Below, one piece after another: positions 23,890 to 36,329 of a stretch of 64,000 bases of DNA. The stretch comes from Morinoia aosen (taxonomy: Eukaryota; Arthropoda; Malacostraca; Amphipoda; Talitridae). The DNA lies in NCBI GenBank assembly GCA_030386875.1, contig CM059576.1, forward strand, positions 62,867,581 to 62,931,580. The letters are read 5' to 3'. Positions within the stretch are counted from its first letter, which is position 1. Every line of letters starts with the position of its first letter. The translations under genes and the position numbers were made by a program. Below the pieces are notes generated by a model. That model made no database searches. It saw only the letters and a list, made by a program, of their open reading frames with translations, and was not told the DNA's origin.

Positions 23890-25478
23890 AAGGCTACCTA
23901 ATATCAAGCAAATGATTGCAAATTCCTTAAACGTTTCAATGATTGAATTCAGCTGAGGTTTGAAATAATATAAGCATGCTACATAACTTAAAATAGCAAT
24001 TTAGAACCCATATCATTGATATTATTCCATTATTACCAAGTTTGGCAGTAACAAATGACAAACCTGTTTAGGAAGCCTACTTTTATAAAAAATGTTTTTA
24101 ATCTCCTTGCACTTGGTTAAATTATTGTGCTTATCTAAATTAGTCTCAAAATTAAATCGCATAAAATGCAAACTACTATGACTTCAATATTTTTAACCTT
24201 CCTCCTGCAATAGTAATCAAACATTTGAGTCTATGACCTTCACCATAATATTCTGGAAAATAAAAACATCTTAGAATAAAGTGAGACCAGCATAGCACTG
24301 ATACTTACTTAGTTACTTAGTTGGTCTTCAGACTCCTCACCAATTAAAGGTATTAGTGCCTGATATTTGAGCTTCTAGGACGTGGGGCGTTTCAAATTTT
24401 ATTTGCAAGCTGGCTGTCATTGAGGAAGTTGAGCAGCAGCTTTGTATCAAACTTGTCACTAAGAAGCATTTCCAAGTTGAAAGTTACATTATTATTATCA
24501 GCCCATTTTTTGAGTGACACTTTTTGGTCTTCATGCATTGGACAATCAATTAGCACATGGCTTATGCTGGTCTGACATCTACACAACTGGCACTGAGGAT
24601 GTGGAAGCTTCAAGAAGAGATGCTTATGTGTCAACTGAGTGGTGAGTAACCGAAGTCTTGAAAGGATTATTTGATGTCTTCTGGGTAGTGTAGTATTTAC
24701 TGTTGGTTTTAATGTAGGTTTTATGCCATGATAGTCTGTTGAGTTTAGGTCCCACTCTTGTTGCCATTTGTAATTGAAGTGTTTCTTGATAATAGGTTTA
24801 AGGTCTGGGTGAGCTAAGAAATTGGAGCTAACCGTCTTAAGTTTACATGCTGCTTTGGCTAGCTCATCTGCTTTTTCATTTATAGCACTGATTATGCATG
24901 AATCTATATGCTGTCTCCGACTACTAGGCACTCGTGCTTTTCCTGCACTGTCCAACTTTGTCTTTTTTGGGAATCCGGATGAATCGTTCAAAAGTTTTCA
25001 TCTTTCTCTCATTGTTGGGCAAAGCTCAGCAAAACAAAAACATTTGTATTTATTACGAAAAAATTGATATTATGTTAATGATAGATAAGCTGTTTATTAC
25101 AAGAGCTTTTTGAGTCCGAGAAGACAGAAATTAAGTTTTGTGTTAAACCCCAACTCCTGTGCACAGTAAATCCTATCACAGCAAAATAAAACTATGGAGA
25201 GAGTACGAAAAAAATGATATCTCTAGAATTCAGTTCTCACGATGAAGCGCTGTTTCGACGTAACTCGAACTACTACGACTGACAATAATTAGTTGTTAGC
25301 GTGCACTCCAAACATGCCGTTTACGCGATAATATTTCATTCAAATCCTGTTAAAATATTTTACAGGAATTGAAAGGACTAGCAAGCAAAACCTCATCTGT
25401 ACTGCGTAAGTTACTGGTAAAATAAACAGTTTTTAAAACTTATTTTCACTACGGTCCTCAGAATGTTTGACAATACAC
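23890..25478. repeat. Dispersed repeat R, copy 1
   Basis: Homologous by eye to 36330-36398 plus 42330-44000 (copy 2) and to 54340-55560 (copy 3). Shared anchors include 'gcacttggttaaatt', 'cttatctaaattagtctca', 'gaatccggatgaatc', 'cgataatatttcattcaaat' and 'ggtcctcagaa'. It is interrupted by a LINE fragment at 24303-24881. The function and ends of R are unknown; it could be an old transposon or a duplicated host segment. The family T element (copy C) starts about 50 bp beyond its recognisable end. Confidence 0.72.
24303..24881 (-). mobile_element. 5'-truncated non-LTR retrotransposon (RNase H end) with target duplication
   Basis: Flanked by ATAGCACTGAT at 24292-24302 and 24882-24892. The minus-strand frame (24880-24392) starts inside the RNase H domain at NEKADELAKAA (the conserved late Asp region) and ends with the C-terminal zinc-like segment HPQCQLCRCQTSISHVLIDC. 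The 3' end is a short AAGT/AACT-repeat tail (24303-24324). RNase H downstream of RT places it in the I/R1/Loa-like group. Truncation removed the endonuclease, the RT and most of RNase H. The frame continues beyond 24882 only because flanking repeat R happens to be open. Confidence 0.87.
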
Positions 25479-25526
25479 CGTGTCGCGGGGCCTTGCGGAT
25501 TAAGATCTTCGCTACGGCACCGCGGT

Positions 25527-26667
25527 TTAAGGGGACCATTCGGGGCCAAATTGGGTCCCCGAATGGAAATGCGTGTTTTTGTTGAAAAAGGATCCTTAGG
25601 GGGTGGGTTATTGTGCCATGAAATTTTATGGCGCTACGGACGCTAGAAACCCCCCCACGGGGGTCCAAAGGGGACCGATAAACATCATTTTTGGACCCAA
25701 TTTTTTTTCTTGTTGAAAAAGGATCCTTAGGGGTTGGGTTATTGTGCCATGAAATTTTATGGCGCTACGGACGCTAGAAACCCCCCACGGGAGGTCCAAA
25801 GGGGACCCCCCGGGGGTCCATAGGAATCCCCCCAGGGGGGGGACCCCTCCATGAATTTTTCGAAAAATTATAAAAAACTAAGGCCTGAATCGAAAAAGTG
25901 ACACGAGTAAAAAAGGTTTACTTTCAACAAATACATATACTGGCCAATTTTCAAACGAATCGGACGAAAAAAGTTGGTGAGACCTCAATATGACTTACTC
26001 AAAAGAACTGTAATATTTCTCTATGATTTTATGCACTATATTTCTTGTGTTTCATTGAAATTCAAGAGGGAAAACGTTGCTCATAATTCGTACATAGAAA
26101 TATATCATGGAAACTGCATTCATGTACTAAAATTTTCATGATATTCCAATTCAATGGACATACTTTGTTTATGGGCTCTAGTGAAAAATTACCGTTTTTA
26201 CCATTCAAATCGTATCAGGGCATTGAGTTTTGATGCTAGAACAAAACCAAAGACAGTTTTAGAATCCTTGGAACATTTCTAACAAAAGTACATTCTCTTT
26301 GTTTTCAAATTCAAATATTTTGAAAAAATATATTGTTCTAAACCCAAAAAATTTTCAAGGGTTTAGAAAATTGAAAAAAAATAGAAAAAATTCGAATTTC
26401 CAAAAAAAACTAAATGTTCTTTTGTTAGAAATGTTCCAAGGATTCTAAAACTGTCTTTGGTTTTGTTCTAGCATTAAAACTCAATGCCCTGATAGGATTT
26501 GAATGTTACCTAAATAAGCCCCAAAAAACGAATTTTTCGTGAAAAAAATAAGGCCTAAATCGAAAAAGTGACGACAAGTGACGTTTTACTTTCAACAAAT
26601 ACATATACTGGCCAATTTTCAAACGAATCAGACAAAATTAGTTCAACCACCCGGATGGTCCCCTTAA
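25527..26667. mobile_element. TTAA-bounded element, family T, copy C
   Basis: Ends are TTAAGGGGACCATTCGGG and, reversed, TTAAGGGGACCATCCGGG. Near the left end a block of about 105-130 bp containing 'aggatccttagggg' and 'ggcgctacggacgctagaaac' occurs twice in tandem (25585-25680 and 25716-25810). The about 55-bp T motif occurs forward at about 26230 and reversed at about 26430. Sub-terminal blocks ('actggccaattttcaaacgaat') appear twice on the right side. No transposase. Confidence 0.8.
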
Positions 26668-26912
26668 TGGGCGGGAGCGGACAAGAAAAGTGCGTGTGAC
26701 TTTTTCTTTATTTCGGTATCCGTGACGCCGTAAACTGCACAAACAGGTATAGTTCAAACTCGGACCAGCGATTGCATGACAAGAGAATTCCTAATTTAAA
26801 GTCACAGTCGACTGAGACATAGTGGCATGAGACATTGTCATGGGGGAATAGCAGCACATAAAAAGGGGGTTCGCCGCCCTGCTAACAACATAGCACAATG
26901 ACAATTCATAAC
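26668..26912. other. Short spacer, nothing recognised
   Basis: GC is locally higher than in the surrounding sequence. No match to the repeats in this window. Confidence 0.4.
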
Positions 26913-26913
26913 A

Positions 26914-27088
26914 CAATTATTATTATTATTATACAAGAAAGCTCCAGCCTCCCTTAACCACGACAAAGATGTCCCAAGAGAGGAAAGAGGAAGGCACCAT
27001 TTGGTATGGAGTTGAGGGAACGCGGAATCTATGCACAAGGTGCACAGGAACAGTAAGCTAGGAAAGAAGTTCATAGAACGAGAAAGGT
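26914..27088 (-). repeat. SINE-like family S, 5'-truncated copy
   Basis: It has the TTA-rich tail and the next 160 bp of family S ('cctcccttaaccacgacaaagatg', 'aaggcaccattt') and then stops matching near 27088. On the minus strand this is a 5' truncation, as is usual for target-primed copies. Confidence 0.75.
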
Positions 27089-28985
27089 TTCTGTTGCATT
27101 GACAGGGAAGAAAATAAGTCTCTAGTCGAGGAACACATTGTCAAGAACACCCTGCCAAAGACACACTGCTAGAAAACACATTTAGAACGAACACGTTTAT
27201 GATACACGCACACGAGTATTGTAAGACTCGTGTCACTAGTAGACAGAAATGATTGAGGGCAATGTACTCCTAATCTTGCTCAACCTATATTTGATAATAC
27301 ATGTAATGATAGTTATAAGAGACAACACAATTTCATGGACGATGCATATTCATTGTGAGGTGAAAACACTTTTGACAGTTTACATGTACATGACATAAAA
27401 CTTCGCAATTCTTGACGCAAGGAAATAATACATGAATCGCTTGTTTCGGCCAATGTTCAAAAGTGTCTTTTTAAGGAAGCATAAAAAAATATATATATGA
27501 ATATACATCCGTATCCAACAATTTTAACACAGCGGTCATTAGTTATTAAGCACCTTATTTAAACAAAAAGTGGATGATCGCACAACAAATGTATAGTTTT
27601 CACATGAATACTTCACAATAATAAAGAGATGATGAGTTAGGTGATGTTGCAAGTTGAGAGGATACTCTAAAATACTTACAGACGATGGGGGAAGGTCCCT
27701 CACTTTAGACCTGGAACAGCTTATTTTAGCAAATAAAATAAGTGACTACTCTGTCTTTTCCTTTACCTTATCTGTGGAAAAGGGACAGCAAAAATTAGGT
27801 CTCTAAAGCAGGGGCAAGCTACTTAGGTTATATCAGATCAGCCATTGTCAACAAATCCTATTATCAAAATGAAAGCGGCTATCTCATCGGCCAGCCTAAT
27901 ACTAAAAAAGATCTGACATGACTCACCGATACTTTAATTGCTTAATTCATATACAGGGCGGCAAGTACACGTTTATCAACGTTGCTTTGAAAACACAAAT
28001 CACACGTGCTGGTGGTCTCATAAATTTCTGTGCCTATTCTCAGTCTACTTCTGAGAATTCTTCAACTTTAGGCTTCCGCCTTGCTGACTGGCGCAACTTG
28101 CCCAGCACAGCTCATAGGTGAGGAGCCAACCGACTGACAAAATATTTTACTTTATCTCATATCTTTTTCTTAATGAATATTTTAGAAATTACAATACAAA
28201 GACAGGAAAAAATCATGTTTTCAAAGTTGGTACAAAGTTTAGCACGATGGTTCATTGTAAATTTCTCAATGTAAACGACTGATGTCTAATCCATGGAAGA
28301 ACCACAACACAAGTCTTTGAATAGTGAAGCAGTGGTTGATTTGTATTCTTAATTAAATATAAAATTGTGTTATCTTTGTGTCAATCTATGAAATGTGATA
28401 AATCTGGAATAAAAGCATCTGTGTCAATTCAAATGCATTGAAATGTCAGTCTTTCCATGTTACATTTACTGCCTATGACACTCTTTACAATGTTATATTT
28501 ACTTTCTATGACAACATAGCTCACATAGCTTGACTATTATGCAAATGTTGCTGAGCAAAAAGAAAAAAACGTTTGGACGTTAATACAGTATCACTTTGAA
28601 CAATGAAAGAAAGAAATAGGAATCAGTTCATCAGTTAAAATCACATTCTCTGCTAAAGTACTGTTAATCTAGAATCTGACATTTCCAGCATTACACTGCA
28701 GCTTACTGGCTACATTAAAAGAAAACACCAGACCTCACAGTATCACAACGGCTAGTCTGACTCAATGTAGGTGGTTTGCCGGCCGCCAGAAGCATCCTCG
28801 AATGCTCTAGAAACCGGCTGTTCACCGCTATCAAACACAAGTTATGTGAAGGCAATCGACAAATATAGCCAGTTAGGGAACACGTAAAATTAAATAGGTT
28901 TCTGACACAAATTCACTCCACCAAAGGACACAAAACTTAAAATTATCCGGGAACACACTGTTGTATTACAAGCATTTCGTTCAAA
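27089..28985. other. No gene seen
   Basis: AT-rich with a few short frames. None has a domain. Confidence 0.4.
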
Positions 28986-28989
28986 TAAC

Positions 28990-31900
28990 ACTTGAACTTG
29001 AACTTGAACTTGAAATTGAGGGCCGACAGCGTCGGGGCCTTTGTAACGGCCTACAATTCCCTCCACAGTTATCACACAAAGAGTTCAGCGCCTGGTACCA
29101 GACTTGTCCACTAAACTACTCAGGATTTACCAATCCTTGTCACAAGCTGCCATTGGATGGCGTCACTGGGATAGCCAGTGCGTCAAAACACCATCCCCAG
29201 GCATATTGGGTCATTACTGACCATTCTACCTGACTGGCTCATTCCAGTCACTGTCTCTTACTCCAGGCACGCACAAGAAACAATTTCATAGCTTCAATGA
29301 TACCCAAATTGCACTCCTGATCCAATCCAGCAAGACAGCTCATACCGCAATCGTCTTCAGCACATCTGGCATACCACTCATTCTCTCCATACTGCTCAAG
29401 CACCACATTCATAAAACTTTCTCTCTCTTGCTCATACTTACTACATTCCAGCACAAAATGCTCAATTGTTTCCTCCACTCCACTAATACACTGCCAAAAT
29501 AATCTGTTATTATTCTCATTCCACCTCCATGTACGTCTGTTCACACTCAATGACTTACATCTCACAGCAAACAAGAGTTGACTTCCAAAACCACCATCAT
29601 AGAACATCTCAAACTTAGGTGCTTCTTTTTTCATATACCAGTCAAGTGTAGGCTTCCGCACCATGCTAAGCCTCCACTTATTCAATCCATACTCTTTTGT
29701 TTTCCTCTCAATCTCTTTCTTCCACCTCTTGCAGTCCCACTCAGGCCCTACACCTCCAGGATTTATTAAACTCCAGTCATCCACAGGTCTCCCAATTCTA
29801 ACATGAATAATCTTTTGCATACTAAGCTTCCTTGCATGCCCCCAACACACTTTCTCCCAATAGCTTACACTCAGATTCCATTCAAAAATTCGCTTTACCC
29901 ATCTGCTATTCTGCATTCTTTCAATTCTCACCTTATAATTCAGCACTGCGTTCATCATTCTTTCTGAAAATAGGCTCCACCCAAGGTCACCTCTAATGGC
30001 TTCTGTAGCTGTCCATTTTGGAGCACCCAATGCTAACCGTCCTACCTTATTTTGTATTACATCCAGCTTTTCAAGATCACTTCCATTCCAGGCAAGAGCA
30101 CTCATACCATACATGACACTAGGTACAGCAACATACTTCCACATTCCTCTCACACATTCATACTTGTTAGCTCTGTATCTGGCCACGCTACTTAATCGTC
30201 CACTCCACTGCATAGCTTTTGCCACTTTCTCACCCTTAGTTCTAGTGCATCCATCTTCACTTATCATACAACCTAGATATTTGTATTCTTTTGTTCTACC
30301 TATTCTGATTTCTCCAATATTCCACAGTCTGTCTCTATCAGTCTCATCACTATTTATAACCATAACCTTGCTTTTGTCGGCACCGAAGTTCATCTTGAAA
30401 TCTGTACTATATCCGTTCACAATGTCAAGCATCCTTTGCAGTTCATGTCCACATCCACTAACCACAACCACATCATCAGCATACAACAAACAGCTCAGTC
30501 TCTCATTACCAACTTTCAGTCCTAAGCCACTCCTTCTCAGTCAAACTGCTAATTCTTCTGTGTACAATCCAAACAACAGGGGAGACAGAGTACAGCCCTG
30601 TCTCACTCCTCTAACACTCCTCACTTGCCCCGTTTCCAAATTTCCTAACCTGTATATAGCGCTTGTGTTCTCATACAGACTTTGTACAATTTTTACTATT
30701 TTTCTGCTAAACCCAACTTTTCTCAAAACTTCAAAGAGCCTAACCCGATCCACTCTGTCATACGCTTTTTCAATATCCAGGAATGCTAAATACACCTTCT
30801 TATCATCCTTCCTCATTCGCTCAATTATTTCACTCACTACAAACAGATTATCTTCCCCACGTCTATCCTGCCTAAAACCATTCTGTTCTTCGCCTAGGAC
30901 TCCTAATTCCTCAACTAAATTTTTCATTCTCTCATTCAAAATACCACAAAATATCTTACATACAGTGTCACCCAGTGCAATTGGTCTGTAATTTTTAAGT
31001 TCTTTCATACTCTTATGTCCACCCTTATGCAACAGAACTACATTACACTTGTTCCAGTCATCCGGTACTCTTTCACTCTTCCATATCTCATCAAATAAAC
31101 ATTTCAACATACTGACCACATTCTCTCCTCCAAATTTATAGAACTCATATGGGATCTTATCAAGGCCACATGCCTTTCCATTTTTCACTTTCTTCAAAAA
31201 ACTTACAATCTCTTCACAAGTGATTTCGTCTTCCATTTGCAGTTCACGTTCATCAATCAGAAAATTTATGGGTGCATTATCTGTAACCTGCTCATTCATT
31301 CCACTAATGTCCTCCCAGTATTCTTCAACTGCTTTCACCAGTTGCATCCTATCTTGCACACTGCAACCATTAACTACTAATTCATCAACTTGAACTTCAC
31401 TACTTCTATCATTACCTTGTATAAACTTATACCAATCTTTTATTCCATCTGGACCTTTCTTTCTTAGATTTTCAACTTGGTGTCTCTCCTCTTTAACTCT
31501 AGCCTCATTAATCATTCTCCTTACTTTCTTCTGCTGGTCTTTGTACTCATTCCATGCACTCTGCCATTCATCCTCAGTAATTCTGTTTCTTTCATACATT
31601 TTCCTCATACTGCGTTGTTTCTTATTTAAAGTCTTTCTTCTCATTCGTTCTTCCTTTATCTCACTTGTAAACCACCTGGCATTCCCTGTCCCTTTCTTAC
31701 ATTTTATTCTACCAATCTTTTGCTCTGCCACATCATACAAGGTTCTTGCAATCTCACCATTTAGGTCATTTACATTTCCACACCTGTTCCAGTTATACCT
31801 ACTCAATTCATTCTTAAATTCTTCCCGGTTTGCCTTTTTTATCTGCCAACTTTCTTTCACACTACTGACCTTTTGCATTGACTCCTTTCTACCCCAGTTA

Positions 31901-32737
31901 TATTCAAGCACAAGCATTTTATGGTCACTATCAATATCAAAATCATCTTCATCTACAAACATTTCATTGACACACTCTCTTGCTCTACTATTCACAATCA
32001 TATAGTCAATTGCAGTTTTCCATTCCCTGCTTTGCCATGTATGCAAGCCATTTCCTATTGTGACATTCAGGTTTTCAAGTTCATTCTCATCACAAAAATC
32101 TATCAATTTTTGTCCATTTGCATTCACCGGCTCACCAAGTATACCAACATGGCCATTCATGTCACCCATCACAATCAGAGGGCACCTGCAGTGTTCTCGT
32201 ACAATCCTTGTTAATATTTCATACTTTTTTACATTCTCTTCATGAGCTAAAATCCCATCAGTTGTCATATAACATACAATCACAACAATTCATTCTCTGG
32301 CATGCATTCTTTCACACTTAATTGCTAACAAATCTTCACTTTCAGGTTCATTTCCAACAGGAAGTTCCTCTAATTTCCAATTTAGAGCATTCTTTACAAT
32401 CAAACCAACTCCACCACCTCTTTTTTGCCAATTTACACGCCCTTTTCCTATCATATGATACTTATTCTCCTTACATGTTAAACTGACTCTATCACGCATT
32501 TGGGTCTCTACTACACCAACACAATCCAATTTTCCATTCTCAAATTCTACTACGAGGTCATCTAACTTTCCTGCATTCCATCCATGCACATTTATACTTC
32601 CAAACCTTACAACACAATTGGACAATTCCAGACGTTCCTCACTTTTGCTCTGACGGATTTTCATTCATCCAGTTCCAGCTTCCATTATGACATGAGTAGC
32701 CCTGATCCACCGGATATATTTCTTGGAGAGTTTCAAC
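28990..32737 (-). mobile_element. CR1/L2-like LINE, copy A, decayed and cut at its 5' side
   Basis: Closely related to the LINE at 36786-42260 over the whole of ORF2 and the 3' untranslated region. The 3' end is a (TTCAAG)n tail at about 28990-29012, as in copy B (36786-36806). On the 5' side the match to copy B runs from the start of ORF2 about 73 bp into the end of ORF1 and stops at 32737, exactly where fold-back element F1b begins. No target duplication could be assigned. Confidence 0.88.
29248..32664 (-). pseudogene. LINE ORF2 of copy A, two in-frame stops
   Basis: Reads as one frame with two stop codons and no shifts. Domain order from the N-terminus: APE-type endonuclease (FGSINVHGWN, VETQM, MGDMNGHVG, SDHKML), reverse transcriptase (NYRPIALG, FLDIEKAYDRVD, GVRQGCTLSPLLFG, LYADDVVVVS) and a C-terminal zinc-like segment. 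A TGA replaces a cysteine codon near 32286 and a TGA replaces an arginine codon (CGA) near 30539. Its RT box is the normal YADD, unlike copy B. The long frames on the opposite strand here are shadows. Confidence 0.9.
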
Positions 32738-33412
32738 GGTCAATGTGAAGTTTAATGCAATCACGGAAATTGATAATTATATTCCAAACAATCACTAAAG
32801 GAACCCATTTAAGAACGTTTTTCACGAACGACATTCTGCTCGCTGATGCGTTATTTTCGAATTATTGAACTTTGAAGTTGGCCGTCGCGCGCCCAAGGAA
32901 GCGAGCGTAATTTAATTAAAAACGGAAGCTAACCCCCTATTACAAACGTAAAGAGGTTGGGTCGTGAGGGGTAGCCACAGTTCTTTTAGTGAAAAGTATA
33001 AATAAAGCTTCTAAACCCCCCATTAGGGTGACGACCGCAATCTTGTTTACATCGGGTCTAACATGACGACCACCATGGGCGCCGCCATCTTGGACCCGAT
33101 GTCAACAAGATTGCGGTCGTCACCCTAATAGGTGGGTTAGAAGCTTTATTTATAATTTTCACTAGAAGAACTGTGCCTCCCCCTCACGACCCAACCTCTT
33201 TACGTTTGTAATAGCTTCCGTTATTAATTAAATTCCGTTTCACGCGCTCGCTTCCTTTGGCGCCAAGGCCAACTTCAAAGTTCAATTATTCGAAAATAAC
33301 GCATCAGCGAGCAGAATGTCATTCATGTAAAACGTTCTTAAATGGGTTCCTATAGTGATTCCTAAGATTGGAATTCTTATTTTCCGTGATTGCATTAAAC
33401 TTCACATTGACC
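32738..33412. mobile_element. Palindromic fold-back element, family F1, copy b
   Basis: 675 bp starting GGTCAATGTGAAGTTTAATG and ending in the reverse complement. Almost the whole element folds back on itself around a centre near 33070-33095 ('ccatgggcgccgccatcttgg'). Compared with copy c, the left flank GTTTCAAC and right flank GTTTTTGA are not a convincing duplication, and the left flank is LINE A while the right is not, so the locus has been rearranged. Confidence 0.85.
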
Positions 33413-33420
33413 GTTTTTGA

Positions 33421-33650
33421 ATGTGCAAGTATTTCCGCATCCAATGACACTAAAATCATTACATTTACTCAAAAACTGTTGGAGGAGATGCAGTTTGAAA
33501 AACTCCCCCAAAAACTTCGTTTTCTATGAATATCTCGTTTTCTTTGAAGAAAATCACATTTTTCTACTGAAGATAAATGATTCCAAATTGCATTTCCTAT
33601 CAGTGTATCAAATTTCATTGCTCTAGGTTCAATATCAAAGAAATTCTTCC
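33421..33650. repeat. Inverted partial copy of the repeat at 12645-13075
   Basis: Reverse complement matches 12645-12840 through 'ccgcatccaatga', 'tatctcgttttct', 'aattgcatttcctatcagtgta' and 'tttcattgctctaggttcaa'. Confidence 0.6.
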
Positions 33651-34684
33651 TAAAGGGGTATTCTACCCTTCAGAGCACTTCGCCATACATGATACTTAGG
33701 TTTTTGTTATTCCTACAAAATAACTATAACACAACTAATTTTATATAATATTTCACTTGGTTTCTCCATTGTTTTCTCCCTTTGGGTATTATGGTAACAC
33801 TCTGGGTATGCCTCCAAAATACCCAAGTACCTCCATTTTGGAGGTTATTTAGGGTAAAATACCCCTTTTGGGGGATATTTTGGGGGGTTAGAAGCCTCAT
33901 ACAGGGTTCCCGTTTTCACTACGTGATGTAGGAAGGGTTTAGGAACATTTTCACGCAAAAATCTCATATATGATGTCTCGACCCAAAAGGAACCCCGTTT
34001 GCTCTCCTTAAATGTTGTAAAATGAAACATCAATATCGAATTCATTATCTTGTTGATCAGTCTAATGTGAAACTAGGCTAAGTGAATTAGGTTAAACATT
34101 ATTGCACACCCTAGAATAATGTAATGGTAGGATGCCCTAGAAGTCGCTGAACTTATTCGGGCCCACAGGTAGCTATACTCAAATTTGACCATTGTATTAG
34201 ACTTAAGAAACATTCTACCTCTGTATCACCTGTGGTAAATAAATTGTTTAAATTGAAATAAGTCTAACAATTATAGTCAGATGGGGCAAGACAACCGCAG
34301 CCATCATGGGGTGAGAAAGTAAAGAAACTACTGGCCTATGGGGAGCATTCAAGCTGCACTGGAACAAATTTGATGATGGAATCAGTTAGAGCATTTACTT
34401 CATATCATTTTAGTGTTTGTTGCTATCCTGTACTGCGAAAAGTGAATTTTTTGGCAAATTTAAAAAAAATTTGGCATGTCACTACATGTTGTACCATGTA
34501 ACAGTGTGGTTGACTGACTTGACTTGCGCAGCTAAGCACTCCAGCTCACACAATACACATGTTAAGTTGTTAACAGCATGACTGTTAAGTGATGTGCAGC
34601 TGTCTTGCTTCAAGCTGCTTGTGGTGGTTACTTATGATCTGCATGGTGCTTCCCTCTCACATGACTTGTGCATGTCTGCTGCTA
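33651..34684. other. No gene seen
   Basis: Includes a GGGTATTTT-rich patch at 33780-33890 with short inverted echoes (about 33808-33850). Otherwise AT-rich and featureless. Confidence 0.4.
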
Positions 34685-34692
34685 AAACAACC

Positions 34693-35239
34693 GGTAAATC
34701 TGAAGGAGATGACAGTTGTCGATTTTGTAAATTTCGATGCCTTAGCATAGTTAATTAGATCGAAATAAACAAGTTTTCTTCTATGCACTTTTTGTCTCAA
34801 ATGAGTATTTTATTAGTTATAGCGGTAAATGACTTACCGCAACTCCAGTCTTTGAAGCGGAAAGAAATTCTTTGATCGAGTTGTATGGCAATACTGCAAT
34901 GGCGTCTCGCTTCCAGCGCTCTGTCTTGAAAGACGAAACCAAACCTACCGCTATACCTCGTTAAATACTCATTTGACGAAAAAAGTGTATGGAATAAAAG
35001 TTGTTTATTTCGATGTTATTACCATGTTTCAAGCAACAAATATTCGAAAATCGATGAGTAGCTGTTTATTCGAGCGCATTCGTCATCAATGACGAAACTA
35101 AACTTACCGCTATAAATCGTAAAATACTCATTTGAGACGAAAAAAGAATAGAAGAAAACTTGTTTATTTTGATTCCATTAATTAGGTTCAGGCACCAAAA
35201 AGTGGAAAATCAACAACTGTCATCTCCTTCAGATTTACC
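34693..35239. mobile_element. Palindromic fold-back element, family F2, copy a
   Basis: Starts GGTAAATCTGAAGGAGATGA and ends with the inverse. Exact octamers AAACAACC flank it at 34685-34692 and 35240-35247. Arms carry paired blocks such as 'aaatgagtattttattagttatagcggtaa' and its inverse. 547 bp, no frame. It shares the GGT..ACC ends and 8-bp duplications with family F1 but not the arm sequence. The 8-bp target and GG ends are compatible with a Merlin-, hAT- or P-like mobiliser; no transposase is present to decide. Confidence 0.87.
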
Positions 35240-35449
35240 AAACAACCTACTATGAATTGACGAGCATAGCAATTCTCTTTGGACATCTTATATCTTTACA
35301 GACTGCAGAGCTATGTCTCTATGCATATGGTAATTAGTAAATGGTAATTGTGATGGACAAACTTAATTTATGTATTGTTCATATAATGTAATAATTCATA
35401 TAATAATGTAATATAATGTTGGAAATAAAGTAATCAAATAACAATATTT

Positions 35450-36124
35450 GGTCAATGTGAAGTTTAATGCAATCACGGAAAATAAGAATTCCAATCTCAG
35501 GAATCACTAAAGGAACCCATTTAAGAACGTTTTACACGAATGACATTCTGCTCGCTGATGCGTTATTTTTGAATAATTGAACTTTGAAGTTGGCCTTGGC
35601 ACCAAAGGAAACGAGCGCGTGAAACGGAATTTAATTAATAACGGAAGCTATTACAAACGTAAAGAGGTTGGGTCGTGAGGGGGAGGCACAGTTCTTCTAG
35701 TGAAAATTATAAATAAAGCTTCTAACCCACCCATTAGGGTGACGACCGCAATCTTGTTGACATCGGGTCCAAGATGGCGGCGCCCATGGTGGTCGCCATG
35801 TTAGACCCGATGTAAACAAGATTGCGGTCGTCACCTTAATAGGTAGGTTAGAAGCTTTATTTATAATTTTCACTAGAAGAACTGTGCCTCCCCCTCACGA
35901 CCCAACCTCTTTACGTTTGTAAAAGGGCGTTAGCTTCCGTTTTTAATTAAATTACGCTCGCTTCCTTTGGCGCGGGAAGGCCAACTTCTAAGTTCAATAA
36001 TTCGAAAATAAAGCATCAGCGAGCAGAATGTTGTTCATGTAAAACGTTCTTAAATGGGTTCCTTTAGTGATTGTTTGGAATATAATTCTTAATTTCTGTG
36101 ATTGCATTAAACTTCACATTGACC
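35450..36124. mobile_element. Palindromic fold-back element, family F1, copy c
   Basis: Begins GGTCAATGTGAAGTTTAATG, ends in its inverse, and is flanked by exact octamers CAATATTT at 35442-35449 and 36125-36132. Length 675 bp, the same as copy b and nearly identical to it in reverse order. Both arms could pair over more than 300 bp. The centre reads 'ccaagatggcggcgcccatgg'. No coding capacity. Confidence 0.9.
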
Positions 36125-36329
36125 CAATATTTACTCAATAAGTGTATGTATATAAATCTGAAATAGGGGCAACGGGAGTTGTGTGAATAACTCTTTTACA
36201 AAACAGGTATTATAAAAAACCCAATAAAGCCCCAAAAAACCAATAAAACCCATAAAACTCAATTTAACCAAAAAAAAAAAAACAGGTGGGTTGGGTTTTT
36301 TTAAAAAACCCTGGGTTTTTTCCATCCCT

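Noticed and set aside
24392..24991. A complete 199-codon gene
   Set aside because: The first about 37 codons are flanking repeat R; the real content is an RNase H tail bounded by an 11-bp duplication.
29996..30991. 331-codon forward frame
   Set aside because: Antisense shadow of LINE ORF2 copy A; Ser/Leu/Pro-rich with no domain, and it reappears in pieces opposite copy B.
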